NCBI GenBank assembly: GCA_024707145.1
Contig: JANQAI010000011.1
Span: forward strand, 744,001-808,000
DNA: 64,000 bases
Reading direction: 5' to 3'
Source of the DNA: Magnetospirillum sp.
GTDB lineage: Bacteria > Pseudomonadota > Alphaproteobacteria > Rhodospirillales > Magnetospirillaceae
A model generated the notes under the pieces. It was given only the letters and a program-made list of their open reading frames with translations. It did no database searches and was not told the DNA's origin. Made by a program: the position numbers and the translations under genes. How positions within the stretch are numbered: the first letter of the stretch is position 1; the number at the start of each line of letters is the position of its first letter. Positions 47,377-59,519 of the stretch are shown in pieces.

Positions 47377-48057
47377 ATGGTTATAGCGTCAATGGCCGCG
47401 CTTCGTCAGGGCGTGATCGCGCTGGCCATCCTCCTGGCCATGTGCGCCGCCGCCGGAGCGCAATCCTGTCCGCCGTCCGAACGGGCGCCCGAGGTGCGCA
47501 TCGCTGCCGAGCTGCCGCCGCCGTCCTATCGCAACAGCCTGACCCGGCCGCGCATCGGCGCGCTCAGCGGCGACGGCCACATGTCGTCCGATCGCACCCA
47601 TGCCGGCCTGACCCAGACCCGGACCGATTTCTCGGTACGGCCCACCCTGTCGTTCCAGCGTCTGTCCGGCGGCCGCGTCTGCGCCTCGCTGAAGTCGCTC
47701 GAGGCATCGTGGCGCATGGTGACGTTCCAGGTGGACGTGGCGGCAGAATACCGCCCCGGCACGTGCCAGCACACCGAGGTGCTGCGCCACGAGAACCAGC
47801 ACGTGGCCATCGCCCAGCGCGCCTTCACGCTGGCGGAACGCAGCCTGAGGGCGGATTTGCAGGAACTGGCGCGTCGCACCCAGCCCTTCGTCATTCGCGG
47901 CACGCCTGCCCAGGCGGCGGACGAGATGGCGCGGCGCTTCATGGCGGCGGGGCGGCCGGCGCTGGAACGCTACCAGCGCGATACCGAGCGCGAGAACCGG
48001 GCCATCGATACGCCGGAAGGCTACCGTGCGGTCACCGCCCGTTGCCAGAACTGGTAG
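47377..48057 (+). CDS. Secreted protein with HExxH-type motif (DUF922-like)
   Basis: 226 residues from ATG 47377. A signal peptide (VIALAILLAMCAAAGAQS) marks export. The middle region TFQVDVAAEYRPGTCQHTEVLRHENQH contains HENQH, which fits the HExxH zinc-protease pattern of the DUF922 family. The family is predicted, not proved, to be proteolytic. There are four cysteines in the mature part that could form disulfides. Confidence 0.65.
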   Translation: MVIASMAALRQGVIALAILLAMCAAAGAQSCPPSERAPEVRIAAELPPPSYRNSLTRPRIGALSGDGHMSSDRTHAGLTQTRTDFSVRPTLSFQRLSGGRVCASLKSLEASWRMVTFQVDVAAEYRPGTCQHTEVLRHENQHVAIAQRAFTLAERSLRADLQELARRTQPFVIRGTPAQAADEMARRFMAAGRPALERYQRDTERENRAIDTPEGYRAVTARCQNW

Positions 48058-48106
48058 GGCGGGCAAGGAAAGAGGGCGGGCAGGGCCTGCCCGCCGCTCG
48101 GAAACG

Positions 48107-48460
48107 CTAGACCGAGAAGCTGCTGCCGCAGCCGCAGGTCGAGGTGGCGTTGGGATTGCTGAACTGGAACGAGGCGCCCATCAGGTCCTCGACGAAATCC
48201 ACCACCGTGCCGGACAGCAGGTCCAGCGAGGTCTGGTCCACCACTACCTTGACGCCGTGCTGCTCGCCGACGACGTCGTCCTCGTTGACCTGGTCGTCCA
48301 GGGTGATGCCGTATTGGAAGCCCGAGCAGCCGCCGCCCGACACGCTGATGCGCAGCATGAGGTCGGGCTTGCCTTCCATCTTCATCAGGGTCTGCACGCG
48401 CTGCGCCGCGCTGGGGGTGATGGCGACGCGGGTGTCGGGGGCAAGTGCCGTTTCGGCCAT
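48107..48460 (-). CDS. erpA: Iron-sulfur cluster insertion protein ErpA
   Basis: 117 residues, A-type carrier (IscA/HesB family). The three cluster cysteines are in ISVSGGGCSGFQYGI and STCGCGSSF. Start ATG 48460. Such carriers deliver Fe-S clusters to apoproteins such as those for isoprenoid synthesis. It diverges from dgt. Confidence 0.92.
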   Translation of the reverse strand: MAETALAPDTRVAITPSAAQRVQTLMKMEGKPDLMLRISVSGGGCSGFQYGITLDDQVNEDDVVGEQHGVKVVVDQTSLDLLSGTVVDFVEDLMGASFQFSNPNATSTCGCGSSFSV

Positions 48461-48679
48461 GGGAACTCCAATCAATGGCGGGACGATGGCGGATTTGTTG
48501 GAAGGATACCAAACTCCGCCCCGCCGGGGGAAGACAAGTCAGCCTTCTTGCCGCTTATGCGGAATAAGTTGGGGTGAAGATGGTATTTCGCCAGGACGCC
48601 ATCGTGCGATCGTGTCATGACGTGCGTGAACCGGGGTGCGTGGTTGCGTTCCCGGCCTACCGCTTGTAGTGTCCGCACC

Positions 48680-49879
48680 ATGACCGCGACCCCGCTTGCC
48701 CGCTCCGCCGTCCTTGCGCCCTATGCCTGCCGGCCCGAGGAATCGCGCGGGCGGCTGTACCCGGAGCCCGAAAGCCAGACGCGCACGCCGTTCCAGCGTG
48801 ACCGCGACCGCATCATCCATTCCGCCGCCTTCCGCCGCCTGCAGTACAAGACGCAGGTGTTCGTCTATCATGAGGGCGACAATTTCCGCACCCGGCTGAC
48901 CCATTCGCTGGAGGTGTCGCAGATCGCCCGCTCGGTCGCCCGCGTGCTGGGCCTGGACGAGGACATGGCGGAATCCCTGGCCCTGGCCCACGATCTGGGC
49001 CACACCCCGTTCGGCCATGCCGGCGAGGACGCCCTGCAGGACGTGCTGGCCGATTTCGGCGGCTTCGACCACAACGCCCAGTCGCTGCGGGTGGTGACCA
49101 AGCTGGAGCGCCGCTACGTCGCCTTCGACGGCCTCAACCTGACCTGGGAGACGCTGGAGGGACTGGTCAAGCACAACGGCCCGCTGAGCGGGCCGCTGGC
49201 GGTCAAGACAGAGCCGCTGCCGGGTGCCATCACCGAATACGTGGCCCGCCACGATCTGGAACTGGACACCTTCGCCAGCGCCGAGGCCCAGGTGGCCGCC
49301 CTGGCCGACGACGTGGCCTACAACAACCACGACATCGAGGACGGCCTGCGCGCCGGCCTGTTCCGCATCGAGGACCTGAAGGACGTGCCGCTGGTCGGTC
49401 CGGTGCTGCACGACGTGGCGCGCGAGCACCCCGGCATCGACCGCAGCATCCAGATCCACGAGACTGTGCGCCGCATGATCGGCATGATGATCGTCGACAT
49501 GATCGAGGAGACCCGGCGCCGCCTGGACGAGTTCAAGCCCGGAAGCGCCGGCGATGTGCGCCGCCTGGGCCTGCCCCTGGTGGCCTTCTCCGAGGGGATG
49601 AAGGCCAACGACCGGGCGCTCAAGGAATTCCTGTTCCCCAACATGTACCGCCATTTCCTGGTCAACCGCATGACCTCGAAGGCGCGGCGCGTGGTCAAGG
49701 ACCTGTTCACCCTGCTGCACGCCGAGCCCGGTTGCCTGCCGCCCGAATGGCGGCGGCTGACCGACGGCGTCGGCACTTCCAAGACCGCCCGCGTGGTGGC
49801 TGACTACATCGCCGGCATGACCGACCGCTTTGCGTTGGACGAGCATCGCCGGCTTTTCGACATGCAAGAGAAACCATGA
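48680..49879 (+). CDS. dgt: dGTP triphosphohydrolase-like HD protein
   Basis: 399 residues. HD-domain dNTPase that hydrolyses dGTP or other dNTPs. Motifs: [56 protein letters not shown] (HD dyad) and [17 protein letters not shown]. Length fits the non-E. coli Dgt-like type common in alphaproteobacteria. ATGA overlap with argS. Confidence 0.93.
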   Translation: MTATPLARSAVLAPYACRPEESRGRLYPEPESQTRTPFQRDRDRIIHSAAFRRLQYKTQVFVYHEGDNFRTRLTHSLEVSQIARSVARVLGLDEDMAESLALAHDLGHTPFGHAGEDALQDVLADFGGFDHNAQSLRVVTKLERRYVAFDGLNLTWETLEGLVKHNGPLSGPLAVKTEPLPGAITEYVARHDLELDTFASAEAQVAALADDVAYNNHDIEDGLRAGLFRIEDLKDVPLVGPVLHDVAREHPGIDRSIQIHETVRRMIGMMIVDMIEETRRRLDEFKPGSAGDVRRLGLPLVAFSEGMKANDRALKEFLFPNMYRHFLVNRMTSKARRVVKDLFTLLHAEPGCLPPEWRRLTDGVGTSKTARVVADYIAGMTDRFALDEHRRLFDMQEKP

Positions 49880-51627
49880 ATCTTTTCAAGTACTTCAAGG
49901 ACGATATTAACGCCGCGCTGGACCGCCTTGCCGCCGCCGGTACCCTGCCCCGGGGCCTGGACACCTCGAAGGTGACCGCCGAGCCGCCGCGCGAGGAGAG
50001 CCACGGCGACGTGGCCACCAACGCCGCCATGGTGCTGGCCAAGGCCGCCGCCATGAAGCCGCGCGACATCGCCGAGGCGCTGGCCGCCGAACTGCGCAAG
50101 CATCCGTCCGTGACCGCCGTCGAAGTGGCGGGGCCCGGCTTCATCAACCTGCGCTTGGCGGAGTCGTTCTGGTTCGAGCGCCTGTCCGAGGTGCTGGCCG
50201 CCGGCACCGCCTATGGCGACGGCGAGGCCAAGGGCCATCCGGTCAACGTGGAATACGTCTCGGCCAATCCCACCGGCCCCATGCATATCGGCCACGCCCG
50301 TGGCGCCGTGGTGGGCGACGCCCTGGCCTCGCTGCTGGCCAAGGCCGGCTTCGACGTCACCCGCGAATACTACATCAACGACGCCGGCGCCCAGGTGGAC
50401 GTGCTGGCCCGCTCGGCCCACATCCGCTACCGCGAGGCCCTGGGCGAGGCGGTGGGCGAGATTCCCGAGGGCCTGTATCCGGGCGAATACCTGAAGCCGG
50501 TGGGCGAGGCCCTGGCGCGCGAGCACGGCGCCAAGTTCAAGGACGCCCCGGAGGCCGAATGGCTGGCGCCGTTCCGTCAATACGCAGTTGACGCCATGAT
50601 GGGCATGATCCGCGAGGATCTGGCGGCGTTGGGCGTCAAGCACGACGTCTTCACCTCGGAGCGCGGCTTGGTCGAGGCCGGCAAGGTGGATGCCGCGCTG
50701 AAGTTCCTGGAGGAGCGCGACGAGGTCTATACCGGCGTGCTGGAGCCGCCCAAGGGCAAGACTCCAGACGATTGGGAGCCGCGCCCGCAGGTGCTGTTCC
50801 GCGCCACCCGCTTCGGCGACGACGTGGACCGTCCGCTGAAGAAGTCGGACGGCTCGTTCACCTATTTCGCCTCGGACATCGCCTACCACCAGGACAAGTT
50901 CCTGCGCGGTTTCCCCGACATGATCGACATCTGGGGCGCCGACCACGGCGGCTACGTCAAGCGCATGCAGGCGGCGGTCAAGGCCATCAGCGAGGGCGGC
51001 GGGGCGCTGGACGTCAAGCTGTGCCAGATGGTCAACCTGCTCAAGGGCGGCCAGCCCTACAAGATGAGCAAGCGCGCCGGCACCTTCGTCACCCTGCGCG
51101 ACCTGGTGGAAGCGGTGGGCAAGGACGTGGTCCGCTTCATCATGCTGACCCGCAAGAACGACGCCCAGCTGGATTTCGACCTGGACCAGGTGCTGGAGGA
51201 ATCGCGCGACAACCCGGTCTATTACGTCCAGTACGCTCATGCCCGCTGCCACTCGGTCATGCGCCACGCGGTCAACATGTGGCCGGACGTCGATATCACC
51301 GGTAGCGGTCTGTCCACCGGCCCGCTGCACCGCTTGACCGACCCGGCCGAGTTGAGTTTGATCAAGCTGCTGGCCGGTTGGCCGCGTCTGGTGGAAAGCG
51401 CCGCCGAGGCCCACGAGCCCCATCGCGTCGCCTTCTATCTGTACGACGTCGCCGGCGGGTTCAACGCGCTGTGGAACAAGGGCAAGGACGACACCCAACT
51501 GCGCTTCCTGCTGGAGAGCGACCGCGAGCTGTCCGTCGCTCGCCTCGGTCTGGTCCGCGCGGTGGCCCAGGTGATCGCCTCGGGCTTGGCTGTGTTCGGC
51601 GTCGAGCCGGTGGAGGAGATGCGCTGA
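49876..51627 (+). CDS. argS: Arginyl-tRNA synthetase
   Basis: 583 residues, class I synthetase. The HIGH motif appears in [18 protein letters not shown] and the KMSKS motif as [11 protein letters not shown]; the C-terminal anticodon-binding DALR domain ends near the stop. Start ATG 49876 overlaps the dgt stop by 4 bases. Confidence 0.97.
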   Translation: MNLFKYFKDDINAALDRLAAAGTLPRGLDTSKVTAEPPREESHGDVATNAAMVLAKAAAMKPRDIAEALAAELRKHPSVTAVEVAGPGFINLRLAESFWFERLSEVLAAGTAYGDGEAKGHPVNVEYVSANPTGPMHIGHARGAVVGDALASLLAKAGFDVTREYYINDAGAQVDVLARSAHIRYREALGEAVGEIPEGLYPGEYLKPVGEALAREHGAKFKDAPEAEWLAPFRQYAVDAMMGMIREDLAALGVKHDVFTSERGLVEAGKVDAALKFLEERDEVYTGVLEPPKGKTPDDWEPRPQVLFRATRFGDDVDRPLKKSDGSFTYFASDIAYHQDKFLRGFPDMIDIWGADHGGYVKRMQAAVKAISEGGGALDVKLCQMVNLLKGGQPYKMSKRAGTFVTLRDLVEAVGKDVVRFIMLTRKNDAQLDFDLDQVLEESRDNPVYYVQYAHARCHSVMRHAVNMWPDVDITGSGLSTGPLHRLTDPAELSLIKLLAGWPRLVESAAEAHEPHRVAFYLYDVAGGFNALWNKGKDDTQLRFLLESDRELSVARLGLVRAVAQVIASGLAVFGVEPVEEMR

Positions 51628-51628
51628 G

Positions 51629-52645
51629 ATGGCCATGAGCCCCCGTGACGACTATGACCGCGACATCCTCGACATCATCCCCGAGCGGTTCGATGCCGAC
51701 GCGGATTCCAAGCAGGCGCGCGCCGGCCATCGGCTTCGCTCGTACTTGACCTTGGGCGTCGCGGTGGTGGCGGTCGGCGCCATCGTCGCCACGGGGCTGC
51801 ATTTCATGGGCGGCAAGCAGGCCGGCGGGCCCGGCATTCCGGTGATCAAGGCCGACGAGCGGCCCATCAAGATCCGTCCCGACGACCGTGGCGGCATGCA
51901 GGTACCCAACCAGGACAAGCTGGTCTACGAGCGCATGGAGCAGGGCGAGGGCGACGCCAAGGTGGAACGGCTGCTGCCGCCGCCCGAGCAGCCCCAGGTG
52001 CCGGTGAAGGGCGCCGCCACCGCCGAGCAGGCCGCCAAGCCGGCGGGCACCGAGGTGCTGCGCCCGGGCCAGCCCGCCGCGCCCCAGCGCCCCGCCGTGG
52101 AAGCCAAGGCTCCGGAGGCTAAAGCGCCACTGGCGGCCGAGCCGGTGGCCCAGGCCCCGGTTCCGCTCCAGCCGGCTCCCGCCGCGCCGGCGCCCCAGGC
52201 CCAGCCGCAGCCGGCCGCCCCCGCCGGCGGTTATGTGCCGACCCAGGCCCGCGGCCAGGCGGCACCGGCGACCGCGCCGGCCGCTCCTGTTGCCGCCGTG
52301 CCGCCGCCCAAGGTGACGGCGGCACCGGTTCCCGCTCCCGCCGCCGCTCCGGTGCCCGCCGCCGCGCCGCCGGTGGCCGCCCCCAAGGCGCCGCCGTCGG
52401 GCGACTGGCTGATCCAGCTGGGCGCCTTGCGCACCGCGCCCGATGCCGACAAGGAATGGGGCCGCATCCAGCGCGCCAACCACGACCTGCTGGGGGCGCT
52501 GAAACCCGACGTGGTGCGGGTGGAACTGGGCGAGAAGGGGACCTTCTGGCGCCTGCGCGCCGGGCCGCTGTCCGAGCAGGCGGCCAAACAATTGTGCAAC
52601 GAGCTGAAGGCTCGCAACCAGGGATGCATCATTGCCCGCAAATAA
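51629..52645 (+). CDS. SPOR-domain protein, membrane-anchored
   Basis: 338 residues. A cytoplasmic N-terminus, one membrane helix (SYLTLGVAVVAVGAIVATGLHF), a long Pro/Ala-rich periplasmic linker, and a C-terminal SPOR domain (DWLIQLGALRTAPDADKEW...FWRLRAGPLSEQAAKQLCNEL) that binds denuded septal peptidoglycan. Likely involved in cell division. It begins 1 base after argS and overlaps nagZ by 14 bases. Confidence 0.9.
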   Translation: MAMSPRDDYDRDILDIIPERFDADADSKQARAGHRLRSYLTLGVAVVAVGAIVATGLHFMGGKQAGGPGIPVIKADERPIKIRPDDRGGMQVPNQDKLVYERMEQGEGDAKVERLLPPPEQPQVPVKGAATAEQAAKPAGTEVLRPGQPAAPQRPAVEAKAPEAKAPLAAEPVAQAPVPLQPAPAAPAPQAQPQPAAPAGGYVPTQARGQAAPATAPAAPVAAVPPPKVTAAPVPAPAAAPVPAAAPPVAAPKAPPSGDWLIQLGALRTAPDADKEWGRIQRANHDLLGALKPDVVRVELGEKGTFWRLRAGPLSEQAAKQLCNELKARNQGCIIARK

Positions 52646-53655
52646 TGTTCCGCCGGCCGCCGCCATCCTGGGCTGTTCCGGCCTGACCCTGACGGACGAG
52701 GAAAGGCGTTTCTTCCAGGCAGTCAATCCGCTGGGTTTCATCCTGTTCGCCCGCAACGTGGACAATCCCGCACAGGTGCGGGCGCTGGTGAGTTCCCTGC
52801 GTGACTCCGTCGGCCGCGCCGACGCCCCGGTGCTGATCGACCAGGAGGGCGGGCGCGTCCAGCGCCTGAAGCCGCCCCATTGGCGCAAGGCGCCGGCGGG
52901 CGAGCCTTTCGCCCGGCTGGCCGGCCGCGACCTGGATGCGGCTTGCGAGGCGTTGCGCCTGAATTACCGCCTGATCGGCCGGGAGCTGGCCGAACTGGGC
53001 GTCGACGTGGATTGCGCCCCGGTGCTGGATGTGCCGGTTGCCGGCGCCCACGACGTCATCGGCGACCGTGCCTTCGGCCATACCCCCCACATGGTCGCCA
53101 CCCTGGGCCGCGCCGTGGTGGACGGCCTGCTGGACGAGGGCGTGCTGCCGGTGATCAAGCACGTTCCCGGCCATGGCCGCTCCATGGTGGACAGCCATCT
53201 CGACCTGCCGGTGGTGGAGGCGACCCGCCAGGAGCCTGGAGGAACAGGACTTCCCGCCGTTCCGCGCCCTGGCCGACGCCCCCTGGGCCATGACCGCCCA
53301 CGTGGTCTACAAGGCCATCGACGCGGCGGCGCCGGCCACCACCTCGGTCCGCGTCATCGATGAGATCATTCGTGGAATCATCGGGTTCCGAGGCGTTCTT
53401 ATTTCCGACGACCTGTCCATGAAGGCGCTGGGCGGGCGCTTCGAGGACCGCACCAAGGCGTCGCTGGACGCCGGCTGCGATCTGGTGCTGCATTGCAACG
53501 GCGACATGGCCGAGATGCAGGCGGTGGCCGCGGCCCTACGGCCGCTGACCGAGGCGGCGCAGGAGCGCCTGGCGGTGGCCGCGCGGCAGAAGCGCAAGCC
53601 GCAGGCACTGGATGTGGCCGCTGCCGTCAACCGTATTGACGGGATGCTGGCATGA
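52632..53655 (+). CDS. nagZ: Beta-N-acetylhexosaminidase NagZ (one-base frameshift)
   Basis: Reconstructed 340 residues. NagZ removes N-acetylglucosamine from anhydromuropeptides in wall recycling. The motif KHVPGHGRSMVDSH is present, and the catalytic aspartate is in LISDDLSMKAL. A TTG start at 52632 inside the SPOR gene is the only reasonable choice. The frame breaks at 53235-53236: ATRQE should continue LEEQDFPPFRALADAPWAMTAHV; the sequence reads GAGCCTG for GAGCTG. Confidence 0.92.
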
Positions 53656-54338
53656 TCGACCTGGGCGGCCTGCTGCAGCAGATTTCGGTGATGGCGTTGC
53701 CGCTCATCTTCGCCATCACCCTGCACGAGGCCGCCCACGGCTACGTCGCCTGGGCACTGGGCGACGACACCGCCAAGCGGCTGGGGCGCATCTCGCTCAA
53801 CCCCATCCGCCACATCGACCCGTTCGGCACCATCATCCTGCCGGCCATGCTGATGGTGATGGGTTCGTTCCTGTTCGGCTGGGCCAAGCCGGTGCCGGTG
53901 AATTTCAGCAAGCTCAAGCCGTCGCGCATGGGCATGGTGCTGGTGGCCGCCGCCGGGCCGGGCGCCAACATCCTGATGGCGACCCTGGCCATCGTGCTGA
54001 TCCGCTACGTGGGGGCGCTGCCGGCGCAGGGCGTGGATTGGGCGCGGCTGAACCTGGCCAATGCCGTCTACCTCAACCTGCTGCTGGCGGTGTTCAACAT
54101 GCTGCCCATCCCGCCGCTGGACGGCGGCCGGGTGGCGGTGGGGCTGCTGCCGCGCCCGCTGGGCCACCGGCTGGCGCGGGTGGAGAATTACGGCGTGCTG
54201 GTGCTGCTGGGCGCCCTGGTGCTGCTGCCCATGCTGGGGCGTGCGCTCGGCCTGCCGCTCGACCCCTACGACGCCATCATCCAGCCGGCGGTGAACGGCC
54301 TGCTCGAACTGCTGGTCACGGCCTTCGGGGATTTCTGA
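53652..54338 (+). CDS. Site-2-protease-family membrane metalloprotease (M50)
   Basis: 228 residues, about five membrane helices. The zinc motif is HEAAH in FAITLHEAAHGYVAWALG and the second metal motif is PIPPLDGGRV. This short M50 form without PDZ domain usually sits beside scpAB, as here. Substrate unknown. ATGA overlap with nagZ and TGATG overlap with scpA. Confidence 0.9.
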   Translation: MIDLGGLLQQISVMALPLIFAITLHEAAHGYVAWALGDDTAKRLGRISLNPIRHIDPFGTIILPAMLMVMGSFLFGWAKPVPVNFSKLKPSRMGMVLVAAAGPGANILMATLAIVLIRYVGALPAQGVDWARLNLANAVYLNLLLAVFNMLPIPPLDGGRVAVGLLPRPLGHRLARVENYGVLVLLGALVLLPMLGRALGLPLDPYDAIIQPAVNGLLELLVTAFGDF

Positions 54339-55119
54339 TGTTCCAGGAAGACGAGGAGGGGCCCGGGCGCGACGAAGGCGAGCGGCTGATGCTCGACCTC
54401 GATGGCTTTGAGGGGCCGCTGGACGTGCTGCTGGCGCTGGCGCGCGAGCAGAAGGTGGACCTGGCCCGCCTCTCCATCCTGCGCCTGGCCGACCAGTACC
54501 TGGAATTCGTCCAGCGGGTGCGCCAGCGCCATCTGGACCTGGCCGCCGAGTACTTGGTCATGGCGGCCTGGCTGGCCTACCTCAAATCCCGCCTGCTGCT
54601 GCCAGAGCCGGAACCCGAGCAGGACGGCCTGCCCAGCGCCGCCGAGATGGCCGAGGTGCTGGCCTTCCGCCTGCGCCGGCTGGAGGCCATGCAGCATGCC
54701 GGCACCGGGCTGGTCACCCGGCCGCAATTAGGACGAGACTTCTTCGCCCGTGGCGCCCCTGACGAGATGCCGGTGGTCACCCGCTCCATCTTCGACGTGC
54801 AGCTGTTCGATCTGCTCAAGGCCTATGCCGACCACGTGGTGCGTACCTCGGTGCGCACGCTGACCATCGAGGCGCCCGACCTCTATTCGGTCGAGGATGC
54901 GTTGAAACGGCTGGAGAACCTGCTGGGCCGCATGCCCGACTGGTCGGTGCTGTCGTCCTATCTGCCCCAGTTCGAGGGCGATCCGCTGAAGATGAAGTCG
55001 GCGGTGGCCTCCACCTTCATCGCCGCGCTGGAGCTGGCCAAGCAGGGGCGCCTGCAACTGCGCCAGGATGGCGGCCCCTACAGCCCCATCTACGTGAAAT
55101 CCTTGGGGGTGGGGCGTGA
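54338..55119 (+). CDS. scpA: Segregation and condensation protein A (one-base frameshift at the end)
   Basis: Kleisin subunit that bridges SMC with ScpB. The N-terminal motif LDLDGFEGPLDVLLALAREQKVDL and MAAWLAYLKSRLLLPEPEPE are diagnostic. The C-terminal part runs through SAVASTFIAALELAKQGRLQLRQ. The frame then continues far into scpB unless one G is added in the run 55105-55109; with it, translation stops at 55117-55119, a GTGA overlap with scpB. The corrected length of 260 residues is typical. Confidence 0.9.
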
Positions 55120-55770
55120 GCGTCGAACTGGAACATCTGCGGCTGGCCGAGGCCATGCTGTTCGCCAGCGCCGAGCCGCTGGACGAGCGCACGCTGGCCG
55201 AGCGCCTGCCGGCCCATGTGGACGTGGCCGCCCTGCTGGCCGAGCCTGCAGGCGCAATACGCGCCGCGCGGCGTCAATCTGGTGCGGCGCGACGGCAAGT
55301 GGGCTTTCCGCACCGCCGCTGACCTGGCCGGCCAGCTGGTGATCGAGCAGACCCAGAACCGCCGCCTGTCGCGCGCCGCCATCGAGGTGCTGGCCATCAT
55401 CGCCTACAACCAGCCCATCACCCGCGCCGAGATCGAGGAGGTGCGCGGCGTCGCGCTCAGCAAGGGCACGCTGGACCTGCTGTTCGAGGCCGGTTGGATC
55501 CGCCCCAAGGGCCGCCGCCGCACGCCGGGGCGGCCGCTGCAATGGGCTACTTCCGATGCCTTCCTCGACCATTTCGGCCTGGAAAGCCTGGAGGACTTGC
55601 CCAACCTCAAGGAATTGAAGGCCGCCGGCCTGTTGGATACCCGTCCCGCCGCCGATGCCTACGGCAACCGCGCGGTGGAGGGCGACGCCCCCGTCGACAC
55701 CCTGGAGGACGATGCCGAGCCCGACATCGAACCCCTGGACGACGAGGAATTGCTCGGGCTGGCCGAATAA
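55116..55770 (+). CDS. scpB: Segregation and condensation protein B (one-base frameshift)
   Basis: Reconstructed 217 residues from GTG 55116. Winged-helix protein dimerising on ScpA. Motifs: HLRLAEAMLFASAEPLDERTLAERL and LSRAAIEVLAIIAYNQPITRAEIEEVRG. The frame breaks at 55245-55246: DVAALLAE should continue LQAQYAPRGVNLVRRDGKWAFRT; the sequence reads GAGCCTGCAGG for GAGCTGCAGG. The C-terminal tail is acidic. Confidence 0.9.
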
Positions 55771-55880
55771 GCCGGCGCGATTGGATTTATCGAAGCACGG
55801 CGGTTGCGGCATTGACCCTCTTCTGCGATGATCCGCGCCCGATACCGTATTATGCACCGCAAGGGCAGGAGTAAGGCTCT

Positions 55881-56102
55881 ATGGGTAGTTTCAGCATTTG
55901 GCACTGGCTGATCGTCCTGGTCATCGTGCTGCTGCTGTTCGGCGCCGGCAAGATCCCGAAGCTGATGGGTGACATGGCCAAGGGCGTCAAGGCCTTCAAG
56001 AAGGGCTTGAACGAGGACGACGAGGATCCGTCGGCCAAGTCGCAGCAGATCGATACCCAGCCCGCCGCCAACACGGCGGAGAAGGATACCGTCAAGCACT
56101 GA
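55881..56102 (+). CDS. tatA: Twin-arginine translocase subunit TatA
   Basis: 73 residues. One N-terminal helix ([20 protein letters not shown]), a hinge [21 protein letters not shown] forming the amphipathic helix, and an acidic tail. TatA forms the pore for folded substrates. First of tatABC. Confidence 0.95.
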   Translation: MGSFSIWHWLIVLVIVLLLFGAGKIPKLMGDMAKGVKAFKKGLNEDDEDPSAKSQQIDTQPAANTAEKDTVKH

Positions 56103-56148
56103 CGCAGGGGCCGTTGGCGCCTGCGGGCGGCCGGGAGTTTTCGCCTTC

Positions 56149-56574
56149 ATGTTCGACATCGGCTGGGACGAAATGGCCTTGGTGGCCGTGGTGGCGCTGA
56201 TCGTCATCGGTCCCAAGGATCTTCCCGTCGTGCTGCGCCAAGTCGGCCGCTGGACCCGCAAGGCCCGCGAGCTGGCCGGCGAATTCCAGCGCGGCGTCGA
56301 TGACATGGTGCGCGAAAGCGAACTGGCCGAGCTGAAGACGCAGGTGGAGAAGGCCGCTGATCCCAACGCGCTCAAGCGCGAGATCGAGAAGACCATCGAC
56401 CCCACCGGTGACATCGCCCGCAGCCTGGAGCCGCCGGTGCTGCCCCCGGTGGACGAGAAGAAGCTGGCCGACGAGGCCCCAGGCCCGGTCGCCGACCCGG
56501 TATCCGAACCGTCGGAGCCCGAGCTGCCGGTGACCGCGCCGTTCGAGGCCCCGCGCAAGCCGCCGGAACCGTAA
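56149..56574 (+). CDS. tatB: Twin-arginine translocase subunit TatB
   Basis: 141 residues. Characteristic start [30 protein letters not shown] with the conserved glutamate and Gly-Pro hinge, an amphipathic helix and a long charged C-terminus. TatB and TatC form the receptor for twin-arginine signal peptides. Confidence 0.95.
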   Translation: MFDIGWDEMALVAVVALIVIGPKDLPVVLRQVGRWTRKARELAGEFQRGVDDMVRESELAELKTQVEKAADPNALKREIEKTIDPTGDIARSLEPPVLPPVDEKKLADEAPGPVADPVSEPSEPELPVTAPFEAPRKPPEP

Positions 56575-56584
56575 GGACGCCCAG

Positions 56585-57414
56585 GTGAACGCGCCTTCCA
56601 ACGACAAGACCATGCCGCTGCTCGAACATCTGGTCGAGCTGCGCAGCCGGCTGCTGTGGTCGCTGCTGGCCTTCGTCGTCGCCTTCGCGGTGTGCTTCTA
56701 TTTCGCCGCGAACATCTACGCCTTCCTGCTGGAGCCCTATGCCCACGTGGCCCTGGCCAAGGGCGGCATGCGCCGGCTGATCTATACCGCTCCCACCGAG
56801 GCCTTCTTCACCTATGTGAAGGTGGCGGCCTTCGCCGCCGCGGTGGTGTGCTTCCCGGTGTGGGCCGGCCAATTGTGGGCCTTCGTGGCGCCCGGCCTGT
56901 ACAAGCACGAGAAGCAGGCCTTCGCGCCCTTCCTGTTTGCCACGCCCATCCTGTTCATCCTGGGGGCGGCGCTGGTCTATTACCTCGTGCTGCCCATGGT
57001 CTACACCTACCTGCTGGGCTTCGAGAACCTGCTGCCCGGCGCCGACGAGCTGCCCATCCAGCTGGAAGCCAAGGTCAGCGAATCCCTGTCGCTGGTCATG
57101 ACCCTGGTCTTCGCCTTCGGCCTGGCCTTCCAGATGCCGGTGCTGCTGACCCTGCTGGCCCGCGTCGGCATCGTCACCGCCCAGGGGCTGGCGGAAAAGC
57201 GCCGCTACGCCATCGTCGGCGTGTTCATCTTCGCTGCCGTGGTCACCCCCCCGACATCGTCAGCCAGTGCTCCCTGGCCATTCCCATGGTGATCCTGTAC
57301 GAGCTGTCCATCATCTCGGCCCGCATGGCCGAGAAGAAGCGGGCCGAGCGTCTGGCCGCCGAAGACGATGACGACGACGCCACCGTCGCCGACGAAACCG
57401 ACTTCAATTCCTAG
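56585..57414 (+). CDS. tatC: Twin-arginine translocase subunit TatC (one-base frameshift)
   Basis: Reconstructed 276 residues from GTG 56585. Six membrane helices; N-terminal HLVELRSRLLWSLLAFVVAF, the loop PTEAFFTYVKVAAFAAAVV and FGLAFQMPVLLTLLARVGIV are diagnostic. The frame breaks in a run of seven C (57246-57252) where eight are expected: VVTPP continues DIVSQCSLAIPMVILYELSI. The C-terminal tail is acidic and Lys-rich. Confidence 0.93.
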
Positions 57415-57462
57415 AGTCCCCGGCTTATAAGCCTTTCCATCCCGTTGCCCGGAAGGCCCGTC

Positions 57463-58725
<1,263 letters not shown>

Positions 58726-58726
<1 letters not shown>

Positions 58727-59514
58727 TGCACCCTCCGGTCCTCGATCTGGCGAACACGCGTATTCTCGTTTCCAACGACGACGGCATCCATGCCCCCGGC
58801 ATCAAGGTGCTGGAGAAGGTGGCGCGGGCGCTGTCCAAGGACGTCTGGGTGGTGGCGCCGGAAACCGAGCAATCGGCCGCCGGCCATTCGCTGACCATCC
58901 GCCGGCCGCTGCGCCTGCGCCAGGTGTCGCGGCGGCGCTATGCGGTGGACGGCACGCCCACCGACGCGGTGCTGCTGGGGATCAACCACCTGCTCAGGGA
59001 CAAAAAGCCCACTCTGGTGCTGTCCGGCGTCAATCGCGGCGGCAATCTGGGCGAGGACGTCACCTATTCCGGCACGGTGGCGGCGGCCATGGAGGCCACC
59101 ATCCTGGGCGTGCCCGCCATCGCCTTTTCCCAGTATTACGGCCCCGACCATCCCATCCGCTGGTCCACCGCCGAGCATTGGGCGCCCGAGATCATCCGCC
59201 GGGTGACGCGCGTGGGCTGGGGCCGCAACGTGCTGATCAACGTCAACTTCCCCGACGTGGCCGCCGACAAGGTCAGCGGCGTCGAGATCACCCGCCAGGG
59301 CAAGCGCAAAATCGGCGACGAGCTGACCGAGCGTTTGGATCCGCGCGGCGAACCCTATATCTGGATCGGAGCCCAGCGGGCCGAGGAGCGCTCGACCCGG
59401 GGCACCGACATCGAGGCCGTGGTGCGCGGTGCCGTGTCGGTCTCGCCGCTGTGCGTCGACCTGACCGACCAGCACACCATGGCGTCGCTGGCAACCGTCT
59501 TCGCCGAAGGGTAG
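58726..59514 (+). CDS. surE: 5'-nucleotidase SurE
   Basis: 262 residues. Metal-dependent phosphatase acting on nucleoside monophosphates. Motifs: RILVSNDDGIHAPGIKVLE, APETEQSAAGHSLT, VDGTPTDAVLLG and VLSGVNRGGNLGEDVTYSGTV. Coupled to serS by overlap and followed by pcm 5 bases later, the widespread surE-pcm arrangement. Confidence 0.96.
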
Positions 59515-59519
59515 GGGCC

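Noticed and set aside
55120..55342. Apparent C-terminal extension of ScpA through scpB
   Set aside because: Adding one G in the 55105-55109 run ends scpA in a normal GTGA overlap with scpB; the extension is Arg/Ala-rich noise.
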